64,000 bases of DNA, from contig NC_018229.1 in assembly GCF_000227135.1 (NCBI RefSeq), forward strand, positions 191,816 to 255,815. Direction: 5' to 3'. The notes beneath the pieces were generated by a model that had not been told where the DNA came from, searched no databases, and saw only the letters and a list, made by a program, of their open reading frames with translations. Position 1 is the stretch's first letter. Every line of letters begins with the position of its first letter. A program made the translations under genes and the position numbers. The DNA is from Leishmania donovani. Taxonomy: Eukaryota > Euglenozoa > Kinetoplastea > Trypanosomatida > Trypanosomatidae. Below, piece by piece: positions 52,963-61,641 of this stretch.

Positions 52963-53454
52963 TTACGAGCGTACGAAGATGAGCTGGGTAGTATCCTTCT
53001 CCCTATCCATCATCAAGGTGTGCGTGCCGCGCAGGGCAAAGCCCTCCTCCTCCAGCGCCTCGATGATGACCAGAAAGATCATGGCGCGACCCATCTGATC
53101 GCAGTAGTGCTGCCCGAGGTCAATGCGCCAGCTCTTGTACTCCTTGGCGCCTTCTCCAGGGGCCACTCCGTTCGAGCTGTTGTGCGGGGAGGTGTTCTCC
53201 TGGCTGCCCTCTTCCGCGCCACCAGCGGCGGCACTGCCGTCCTCGATGCGGTTCACTGTGCCGGACTGCATCACACCGCTGCCGTTCGTCAGGAGGAACT
53301 TGGCAGGCTCACCGGGGCGCTGTGTAGGCAGACTTGTCGTGGTCTGCTTCGGCAGTGCTCGTTGAAGGGCATCGATTGTGTCTTGGCGGATATTCGCCCC
53401 ATGGATGGAGACACATGGGGGGTTGAAGGTACAAGTCACGATAACGTTCGGCAT
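52963..53454 (-). CDS. Small conserved-looking unknown protein
   Basis: The protein has 163 residues, starting MPNVIVTCTFNPPCVSIHGA at the ATG at 53454. The N-terminal 45 residues and C-terminal 60 residues look folded. In between is a Gly/Ser/Glu-rich linker (about 70-103). The C-terminal part (EYKSWRIDLGQHYCDQMGRA, then MIFLVIIEALEEEGFALRG, then LIFVRS) alternates strand and helix patterns and has a hydrophobic but short segment that is more likely buried than membrane-spanning. Amino acid use is less biased than in the large neighbours, supporting a constrained globular protein. No family was recognised. Confidence 0.75.
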   Translation of the reverse strand: MPNVIVTCTFNPPCVSIHGANIRQDTIDALQRALPKQTTTSLPTQRPGEPAKFLLTNGSGVMQSGTVNRIEDGSAAAGGAEEGSQENTSPHNSSNGVAPGEGAKEYKSWRIDLGQHYCDQMGRAMIFLVIIEALEEEGFALRGTHTLMMDREKDTTQLIFVRS

Positions 53455-54555
53455 TTTCTCCTGTATTCTGTTGAGGGAATATGTGCAGTGCGAGAGCGTG
53501 TCTTTATGGGCAGCTGTGCGGTGGACGAATAGCGAGGTGCGAGCGAAGCAGCTGGGGGACTGGCCAGGCAGACAGACAGAAAGAGCGAGAGGCTCGTATT
53601 CGAGGGAGCCTCAGCGAGAGTGCGAATAGAAACGAAAAAAGAGGGCGGCCGGAGGATCAACACGTCTTTGCTCGCTCTCTGGAAAGGGCAGGAGGCGGTG
53701 GCTGGATAGGAGAGGTAAGGGATCTTGACGTGTTTCAGGAAAGGGTTGGGAGGGAAAGAGAGGGGAGGAGATGCAGCGGTGTCATTACGTGTCACGTTTG
53801 GGGGCACATATGCGAGTTGAGACGACAAAGACACGAGTACAGACGACAAGGTGTGGACGAGGCATGTCGCATAGAGGATAAAGAGGGAGAGAGGAGGAGG
53901 GAGAGGAAGAGAGAGGCCGGGTGGCCATCTTCTCCACCAATCGACGCTGCAAGCGTGGGCACGCCAACACGAGCTGAAAATCCAGAAAAAAAAAACGGGT
54001 GGAAGGCATGGGCAATGGTGCGTGGTTGACGAACTCTCTGCCTTTTGAAAGAGGCGGGTGGTCGTGATGGTGACGCTTCTTTTCGTGGGTGACACGTGCG
54101 CACACCGACACCGGCACACACACACACACAAACCAGGCACATCGCCGCGGCTCCCTTCGCTTTTTGGTGGTGGTAACTTGAAGATCTAATCGTACGCCAT
54201 TAGTCCGAGCCAAGCCACTCTGGAGAGGGAGAGAGAGACCTGGAGAACCGAAGGAGAGGAGAGTGGTGGGAAGAAAACGCAGCAGACGTGCCGATTCGGA
54301 AGGCAGAGGTGATGTGTTGCCCCCTTCCACCCTCCTTCCCTCCCCCCTTCTCTTCCCGCCCTCCCCACATCCATCCGGGCCTGTCATCCCGTTCAACAAA
54401 TAAAAGAAAAGCTGAGAGCACGCCATGGTACGTCAGCAGCTGAAGGGCCGGTCGTGACATGTCTATTTTTCCCTTTCTGCGTCCTCTTCCTTTCGGTTCC
54501 GCGCTGCCCCCTTTTTACCTAGAAATGCACATGCACAACTGTCGCAGAACGGGGG
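53455..54555. other. Intergenic region, no gene seen
   Basis: Mostly purine-rich on the plus strand; no coding sequence or recognised element. Confidence 0.65.
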
Positions 54556-57099
54556 CTACTTGGTCTCGCCAGGAAGGCTAAACTCTACCGTGCGGCGCGA
54601 TGCGCGGGAGCTAGATTTCTTTTCTCTCTGAGCATCAGCAGTGGTGTCCGCGGTAGTGGTGCGCACCACATCCTGGTTATCCGTACGGCCACGCAGACCG
54701 GCCACAGGGCCGCTGCCAAAGGCACGAAGCTCATCTGCAAGCGTGCCACTGGGTCTCGCGCCACCAGATTTCGTAGCTGAGCTCCCCCCAAGTGTACCCG
54801 CAGCAAGCGATGTGTCACTACCAACGCTGCGCACATGGCGAGCGGCGCGAGAGCCTCCACCAGCTGCGTGCACGCCATCGACGCGAATGAAAGCGCGGTT
54901 CCCTCGCGACGAGGCGGGGATGGCATCGGGTTTTTCAGCGGCACGGGACCTCCAAAGCGCCGGCATCGATGCGTCCTCGCTGGATGACGCGAGATCGCCG
55001 TCGTGAAGAGGCATGCAGGACCGGCTGGGTGCAATAGAAGAGACCATCGGCGTTGGCAGAAGTGAGTTCGGATGGGGCGCTGTGCCGGGAGCTGCCTGCG
55101 GTCCATCTGCTGCGCGCCGCGGCAGCGAAGCAGGAAACAGCTGAGACGGCTGCGCCGGCAAACTCCACGATACTGGAGGCAAGCCGGCCCTCTGAGGAAC
55201 CGTCGACACCTCAGAGCGCCGCAGCGGGGCACCACAGGCTGCGCTGTCCGAGAACGGCTCTGGAATCGGCGCGTGGTTAAGCGAGGAATAGGACGGAACT
55301 TGGCCGCCATCGCGGCGCCACGCATCCGCTGACGCGATGCCATACAACTGTGCCTCTTTCCCGCTCCACGCAGAGCTCTCCAGGTCACCACACTCCTCCT
55401 CACGCATACGACGGCGATGCGGCGGCGGTGGCGCGGTGCCGCCCAGCGGAAAGACGCCCGTGACGAAGAGCGGCGCGACATAGTGAAACCCCGGCATCCA
55501 CGACAGCGCAGACCCGACCGCGTTGTAGCGGGGAATCATGATCGGCTGGCCACCGCCTCCACGGGTGCCGTGAACACCGTCGGGCCCGCGACCCTCCGCG
55601 CGGTGCCGCGCTCGCGGGGGCTCGTAGAAGTTCCGCCCCTCGCTTAGCGCGGTCGGGGACGCAGGAAACGGCACTTGATCGGAGGTGCCTATCGCTCCAG
55701 CAGACGCTTGCGGCGGCGCACTGGGAACCGTCGGCGCCACTGGCAGACTACTGGGGCCGCTGATCAGCGCCGCCTCCTTGCCGCTGAGGCTCTCGTAGGC
55801 GCGGCGCCAGAACCAGGAAACGCCGCGCAGAACACCCTGTGCGCCACGATAGAGAGAGCCGCGAGAGGGCATCAGCTCCGTCAGCCCCTCCACACTGCCG
55901 CAACGAGCACGGCTGATAGCCGTGCGACTCGGCGACCCAACACCGTATCGGCGATAATACTCCTCCTCCTGCAGTGTCACTGGAACGTAGTGGGCAGCGC
56001 CCGACACGCTCGCGCGCCGGCGCCGCTCAATGTCTGCGCCCTGCAACAACGGTGGTGAACATCTGTCGGCGGGCGGCGAGCCGGCTGCGGCGGGGGTAGC
56101 GCCTTTATCACGGTCGTACTCACCAGCCCCACCGCAAGCCCATGGCTCTACCACGCTCATTTCCGGCACCACAATGCCGTCCCCACGAGCCATCGCCACG
56201 CGCGCCGCCGCCCAGTCGACCGCGTAGGGACTCTGCGGGCTCAGAATGGCAGCGTACAGACGCGCGGCAGAGCCGCACAGATACGCCGGCGGCAAGTTCG
56301 CTCGAGCGTACGACTCCATGGCGCTGCGTTGCTCCGCGTCATCTGCGACCCTGTCGTTCGGTTTCTGCATCCGCTGACGACGCAGCAGCAAGTCCACGAG
56401 TCGTGGCGTTGTGAGGTAGGTGAGCAACGCTGTGTCCGTATTCTCCGGCCCCAGCACAAACTCCCTGGCCGGGCGGAGGACGAGGTACGGCGACGATATT
56501 GGTGCCGTCGAGGCCGTCGATGCAGAGCCCCGCACTTCCGTCTGCATTGTGTGCAGCACTACTCGGTCGACGCGGGCAATCGCCCGCTGCGCCGCCTCCA
56601 CGGTTGAAAATACACACAGCAGTACAGCACTGGTGTAGATGGGGCGCCACGGCATATCGGGGCAGGGGGGGCGGGCAATAAAGTAGAACACAGCCGAAAG
56701 GGTCCCCTCGCTACTGCTCTGGCCGCCTGCGGTGCGGCTCTTGGCATCGCCGTCGTCGGTCTTGTCAGCAGCCACGTTGTTGAGAGCAACGATGGCATCG
56801 TGCACATCATGCACCAAGTGTTCGGACTGAAGAAGCCCGAACAGAAAGGCGCTCCTGTCCACAAGGTCTGCAGCGGGGAACGTCACATGTCCGGCTGGCG
56901 GCACCGCTGTCGTTGCAGCCACCGGATCACCTCCGTAACGAAGCGGTGGTGTCACACCCGCGGGCACAGAGTGAGGCGCTATCGAAGCCTTCGCCTCTCC
57001 ACCGCTTCTCAGCCCACCCGCACTTGGCCAACCCAGGTCTGCTGCACTTGATGATCTGTACCCGTTGCCGGCAGCAGTTGCATTTGCAGAAGAAAGCAT
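54556..57099 (-). CDS. Unknown protein with possible RRM-like N-terminal domain
   Basis: The protein has 847 residues from the ATG at 57099 (MLSSANATAAGNGYRSSSAA). The frame is open about 140 codons further upstream, but that stretch has no ATG and reads as untranslated leader. After a flexible N-terminus, residues about 80-190 look folded: DRSAFLFGLLQSEHLVHDVH, LSAVFYFIARPPCPDMPW, YTSAVLLCVFSTVEAAQRAI, RVDRVVLHTMQTEVRG and YLVLRPAREFVLGP. The strand, helix and strand order, with a step like 'FSTVEAAQRAI', recalls an RRM or Nup35/53-type fold, though this is weak. Another ordered block follows at about 210-310 (TPRLVDLLLRRQRMQKPNDR; NLPPAYLCGSAARLYAAILS; YAVDWAAARVAMARGDGIVV). The rest is low complexity with short pieces such as VLRGVSWFWRRAYESLSGKE and LSWMPGFHYVAPLFVTGVFP. 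No clear transmembrane helix was seen. Confidence 0.75.
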   Translation of the reverse strand: MLSSANATAAGNGYRSSSAADLGWPSAGGLRSGGEAKASIAPHSVPAGVTPPLRYGGDPVAATTAVPPAGHVTFPAADLVDRSAFLFGLLQSEHLVHDVHDAIVALNNVAADKTDDGDAKSRTAGGQSSSEGTLSAVFYFIARPPCPDMPWRPIYTSAVLLCVFSTVEAAQRAIARVDRVVLHTMQTEVRGSASTASTAPISSPYLVLRPAREFVLGPENTDTALLTYLTTPRLVDLLLRRQRMQKPNDRVADDAEQRSAMESYARANLPPAYLCGSAARLYAAILSPQSPYAVDWAAARVAMARGDGIVVPEMSVVEPWACGGAGEYDRDKGATPAAAGSPPADRCSPPLLQGADIERRRRASVSGAAHYVPVTLQEEEYYRRYGVGSPSRTAISRARCGSVEGLTELMPSRGSLYRGAQGVLRGVSWFWRRAYESLSGKEAALISGPSSLPVAPTVPSAPPQASAGAIGTSDQVPFPASPTALSEGRNFYEPPRARHRAEGRGPDGVHGTRGGGGQPIMIPRYNAVGSALSWMPGFHYVAPLFVTGVFPLGGTAPPPPHRRRMREEECGDLESSAWSGKEAQLYGIASADAWRRDGGQVPSYSSLNHAPIPEPFSDSAACGAPLRRSEVSTVPQRAGLPPVSWSLPAQPSQLFPASLPRRAADGPQAAPGTAPHPNSLLPTPMVSSIAPSRSCMPLHDGDLASSSEDASMPALWRSRAAEKPDAIPASSRGNRAFIRVDGVHAAGGGSRAARHVRSVGSDTSLAAGTLGGSSATKSGGARPSGTLADELRAFGSGPVAGLRGRTDNQDVVRTTTADTTADAQREKKSSSRASRRTVEFSLPGETK

Positions 57100-57641
57100 G
57101 CCGGGCACGTCTCCGTTTTTCGCAAAGAGCGGAGGAGGCAGGAGCGGGAGGCTGCGGAAGACGATAGGTATGTACAGTGCGCCCCTCTTGGGTGATCTCA
57201 CAGGCAAGGCGAACAAAAGCCTCGATGCCAAGCCGTGCAGGGGGAGGGGGGAGAGTGCAGAGGGGGGTGCGTGATAAGCACAAACACACAAACAAAAAGA
57301 ATTAAGGCCACCGGCGCTACAGACGACTTTGTGGGCCGATAAGGAAACGGGAAGAGAGACGCGGGCACGATGTTGGGAGACACACACGATAGAAAACGAT
57401 GAGGACGTCACGACCGTGAGCAGACAGATCGCGAGGGAGGGGAGAGAGGCGACGCGGCGGGAGAGCACGAGCTCAGCCAAAGCGGAAGGCACTGAGGAAA
57501 GACCCACGAGAGACACACACACGCGCGCTGCGGGTGCACTCCTCGAAACGGAGGAGTGCGCTGCTGTAGCAATACTTCACACAAAACATGCATCCGAAAA
57601 CTCCGCAGGAACGCCCCTACGTGGTTGTATTGCATACGAGT

Positions 57642-57712
57642 ACTCCTTTTTTTTTTCCTCTTTTTTATGAGGGTTGTTTCCTTTTCTTTGCCCTTCTTCG
57701 TTTTTTTTTCTG

Positions 57713-57744
<32 letters not shown>

Positions 57745-58175
57745 GTTGTTGAAAGATACTTGTAATATGTTGAGGGGAGATGATGCGGCGCACACACGCA
57801 CACGCATACACAGCGCAACCATCAAAAGACGCCAAAGGGAAGGGAAAGCGTGTCATTCTCGAAAGAGAGCAGTTGTTGTTGTCCCTTCTTTCCCACGCCA
57901 CCATCCCCCGCACCCAACAGGGGCCACGCCCCCGCCAGGCCACCGGCCCTCCACAGGGCCCCATTGCGTGGCGCGAAGCGGTGCTAGACGCGCATGAAAA
58001 CATCGCCTACGCACCCACCGGGGCAAGGCCCCTGCCCAAAACCCCACCCACACACACACAGGCCGCCCCACAGCCGCCCCACCAGCAGGCAGCGCGACGG
58101 CTGAGCGACACGTTTGGGCCGCACGGGCACCCCGCCCACCATACGGAGGGCACAAACACGTTCACAGCCGCAGGC
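57642..58175 (+). repeat. Direct duplicate of 58275-58808 across an N gap
   Basis: This 534-base block is repeated at 58275-58808, immediately after the gap at 58176-58274. By eye only one base differs (A at 58166, C at 58799). The copy boundaries coincide exactly with the gap edges. Overlapping contig ends placed side by side explain this better than a real tandem duplication. Confidence 0.8.
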
Positions 58176-58274
58176 NNNNNNNNNNNNNNNNNNNNNNNNN
58201 NNNNNNNNNNNNNNNNNNNNNNNNNNNNNNNNNNNNNNNNNNNNNNNNNNNNNNNNNNNNNNNNNNNNNNNNNN
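58176..58274. other. Assembly gap between duplicated flanks
   Basis: 99 N separating two nearly identical 534-base blocks; probably no sequence is missing. Confidence 0.95.
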
Positions 58275-58345
58275 ACTCCTTTTTTTTTTCCTCTTTTTTA
58301 TGAGGGTTGTTTCCTTTTCTTTGCCCTTCTTCGTTTTTTTTTCTG

Positions 58346-58377
<32 letters not shown>

Positions 58378-58808
58378 GTTGTTGAAAGATACTTGTAATA
58401 TGTTGAGGGGAGATGATGCGGCGCACACACGCACACGCATACACAGCGCAACCATCAAAAGACGCCAAAGGGAAGGGAAAGCGTGTCATTCTCGAAAGAG
58501 AGCAGTTGTTGTTGTCCCTTCTTTCCCACGCCACCATCCCCCGCACCCAACAGGGGCCACGCCCCCGCCAGGCCACCGGCCCTCCACAGGGCCCCATTGC
58601 GTGGCGCGAAGCGGTGCTAGACGCGCATGAAAACATCGCCTACGCACCCACCGGGGCAAGGCCCCTGCCCAAAACCCCACCCACACACACACAGGCCGCC
58701 CCACAGCCGCCCCACCAGCAGGCAGCGCGACGGCTGAGCGACACGTTTGGGCCGCACGGGCACCCCGCCCACCATACGGAGGGCACAAACACGTTCACCG
58801 CCGCAGGC
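58275..58808 (+). repeat. Second copy of the 534-base duplicate
   Basis: Partner of 57642-58175. It begins at the first base after the gap and continues without break into the rest of the SIDER-like element, so it is the more complete copy. Confidence 0.75.
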
Positions 58809-58930
58809 CGCCCCGGCGCAGCACCGCCATTCACGACCCGAACGCCGACATCCGCAGCGACAGCCAGCCCTGACCCGCCCCCATCTCGTGCGTGCTGGGC
58901 CCTGTCACAACGAGAAGCGGCTCGGTGTTG
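58560..58930. mobile_element. SIDER-like degenerate retroposon, copy 2
   Basis: Related to the segment at 2180-2620 in the same orientation (shared anchors GCGTGGCGCGAAGC, AGCAGGCAG, AACGCCGACATC, GCTGGGCCCTGT). It lies in the 4.5 kb region downstream of the kinase gene. Its left part is also present at 57927-58175, on the other side of an assembly gap, where it is cut off. The two differ by a single base, which suggests one element represented twice. Confidence 0.55.
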
Positions 58931-58983
58931 GAAGGGATAGAGGGGGTGAGGAGATGAGGGGAGGAGAGGATGAGGGGCTCCGC

Positions 58984-59294
58984 TTGGCCTCCTCCCACAG
59001 AGTGGGGGTTCTTGGACCCCCCCCCCGACCACCCCGCACTGAGGCGCTCCCCCCTCCTCACTCTTCCCGTGCCCGTCATCCGGGTGAGGGTGAAACACAA
59101 AAAGTTGGGGGAGGGAAACGAAGCACATGAAGATACCCGTCGCTTCATACATGCAAGACAGAGAAAGATGACGCACTAAAAAAAAAATAATAAAGACAAC
59201 CCAAAACGACACACACACACGCATGCGCACGCGAAAAAAAAGAGAGAACGAAAGGTGAAGCGTGGGTGAGGAGTGGAGCCTGCAGCGGGAGACG
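58984..59294 (+). repeat. Direct duplicate of 59412-59722 around an N gap
   Basis: This 311-base block recurs starting at the first base after the gap at 59313-59411. The two run together, including the same run of ten C, until 59294/59722 and then diverge. Eighteen further bases (59295-59312) before the gap belong to another sequence. A contig-overlap artefact is most likely. Confidence 0.8.
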
Positions 59295-59312
59295 GCGACT
59301 GACGAACGCACA

Positions 59313-59411
59313 NNNNNNNNNNNNNNNNNNNNNNNNNNNNNNNNNNNNNNNNNNNNNNNNNNNNNNNNNNNNNNNNNNNNNNNNNNNNNNNNNNNNNNNN
59401 NNNNNNNNNNN
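59313..59411. other. Assembly gap between duplicated flanks
   Basis: 99 N with a 311-base block repeated around it. The last 18 bases before the gap do not match the second copy. Confidence 0.95.
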
Positions 59412-59722
59412 TTGGCCTCCTCCCACAGAGTGGGGGTTCTTGGACCCCCCCCCCGACCACCCCGCACTGAGGCGCTCCCCCCTCCTCACTCTTCCCGTGC
59501 CCGTCATCCGGGTGAGGGTGAAACACAAAAAGTTGGGGGAGGGAAACGAAGCACATGAAGATACCCGTCGCTTCATACATGCAAGACAGAGAAAGATGAC
59601 GCACTAAAAAAAAAATAATAAAGACAACCCAAAACGACACACACACACGCATGCGCACGCGAAAAAAAAGAGAGAACGAAAGGTGAAGCGTGGGTGAGGA
59701 GTGGAGCCTGCAGCGGGAGACG
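59412..59722 (+). repeat. Second copy of the 311-base duplicate
   Basis: Partner of 58984-59294. After 59722 the sequence continues into unique DNA (CGCTGAAGATCG) toward the kinase 3' end, so this copy is probably the genuine chromosomal continuation. Confidence 0.75.
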
Positions 59723-61641
59723 CGCTGAAGATCGTAGCGCAGAATGATATGTTTGGAATGAGCGAGAGAAGATAAAGGAGCGCGGGCCAGGGGAGGGGTG
59801 GGATGAAGCAGGAAGATCCGATATATATATATATATTAATAATAATAATGGAAGGAAACAGGGATTGAGGCACATCGACATGCAAAAGAGGGGAAAAGGG
59901 GGGAGGGGGCGATGGAGGTGACGACAAGCAAACGAAGAGGAGGAGGAGCAGAGGAGGACAGCAAAGCAGAAACATAAAAAAAGGAAAACAAACGAAAGAA
60001 ATCATCGGCAACAGAGAAAACCAAAAGAGAGGCAGAGAGAGAGGAAGCCAGACATGATTTTTGTGTACAAGACAGTCGACGAGACCTTTACAAAAAGTGA
60101 AGGCCTCCGGCCAGCAAAGACAGCCTGTCGGGGCCTCCAACGTACATGCCAGTGAAGGCGAGTCACTTATGTGTGCGTTCGTCAGTCGCCGTCTCCCTTT
60201 GCGTTCTCTTTTTGGTTCGTAGGTCGTTTTTTTTTTCGCTTGTGTGTGTGTGTGTCGTTGTTGTTGTGTTGTGTTGTTTTGATTTCAGGTGCAATCCTTC
60301 ACGGAGAGATGCAGCATATAGGTACGCACAAGAACGCAGGAAAGGGATGCGGAAACATGGTGGCAAGGCGCAAGACAGGAGGGGGAGGAGGGAGGGACTC
60401 GCAATGGAGATGAACAGCTGGAGCTCTACAGAAAAACAAAGATGACCACATACGAGGAACGCGTGTCGTACACGCCCACCGGGAAAAAAAAGAGGCGCGC
60501 GAGCGCGGAAACAAAGACATTCGCCGCAGCGCACACACGCACAATACACACACACAAGCGCGCTAGAGATCGCCCCACAGGTCCTTCGGGCGCACGTACA
60601 GAGAAACCTGAAGAAAGTCGCAACGCATCTCTTCTCTCAAGCGCGCGGGCAATCACGTGCAAGGTAACCCAAAAAAAAAATGCCAACACAGCGGAGGGAA
60701 GAGAGAGGGAGAGAGACCAGAGGGACGGTTGGAAAGCGTGAGTGGCACAAGCAACACGACAACACTCAGAGGAAAAATAAAATGAAACACAAAAGACGGA
60801 GGGAGTGGGAAAAGGCACGAAAAACAAAAACGAAAAAAAATGTGCAGCAGGAGCATCCTCAAACGCGAAAAAAGAAAACGAGAGCAAAATCGCCACAACG
60901 CAGAGACACGGACGTCGGAGTGCCCTCCCACAATGAGAAAGGGAGGGGGAAGAAAGAGGGGGAGGGGGTAACAGAAACACCACGAAAGAGATAACATCTA
61001 AGAATATGAAACATGCGCACCATGAGAGGGAGGGAGAGAGAGAGAGGGGGGGGAGGGAGCCAAAATGTAGCAGTGCTTCCTCGCCACGCCCTCACAGAAA
61101 CGTGGAAGGGCAAGCGCGGCAGGCGTGAGAGGGGGTAGCGCTTGAACACACGCGCAGACGAAAGGAGAAGTACAGATCAACGGAGAGAGGGAGGGGGGCG
61201 GAGGCCACCGCTCCTCGAAGCGTGTGCACAACGCAGACACGTGAGCAGCTTCCTTGTTTCTCTCGAAGAGAGGGGGGGAACAAGAAGGAGAAGTAGATGG
61301 CGAAAGAAGCGAGAGCACACACACATATATATATATATATCGATAAATATATCATTAAACAGAATCGAAAAAAAGGGGGCACAAGAAAACAGCAGCGGCA
61401 CATGTCAAACATGTGCCCCCACCCCCACCCCACCCACCCGTTGACGTTCGGGAATGACGCGCGTGTGCGTCTTGACTGTTTGCAGCACTCAAGACGCAAA
61501 GCTGTGAGACGAGGGGCTTGGGTGTACGACGGAAGGAAACGCCTGCCCCAACGCAATCCAACAACTCCTTAGCGTGGACCATCAGCTACTTCGCCCGGTC
61601 CCGGCCTATGCGGTAAGTTCCGAGTCCGGCGGCGGCGGCGG

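Larger units (their letters stand above)
57100..61641. other. 4.5 kb intergenic region with retroposon and duplicated gap flanks
   Basis: Contains the two duplicated blocks, two gaps, the SIDER-like copy 2, (GT)n near 57713-57751 (and its duplicate), (TA)n at 59821-59849 and (TA)n at 61325-61352. The part from 59880 to 61440 is purine-rich on the plus strand. No gene is supported. Confidence 0.65.

Noticed and set aside
57100..57522. Upstream extension of the 847-residue protein
   Set aside because: It contains no ATG, and the translation looks like an untranslated leader with pyrimidine tracts.
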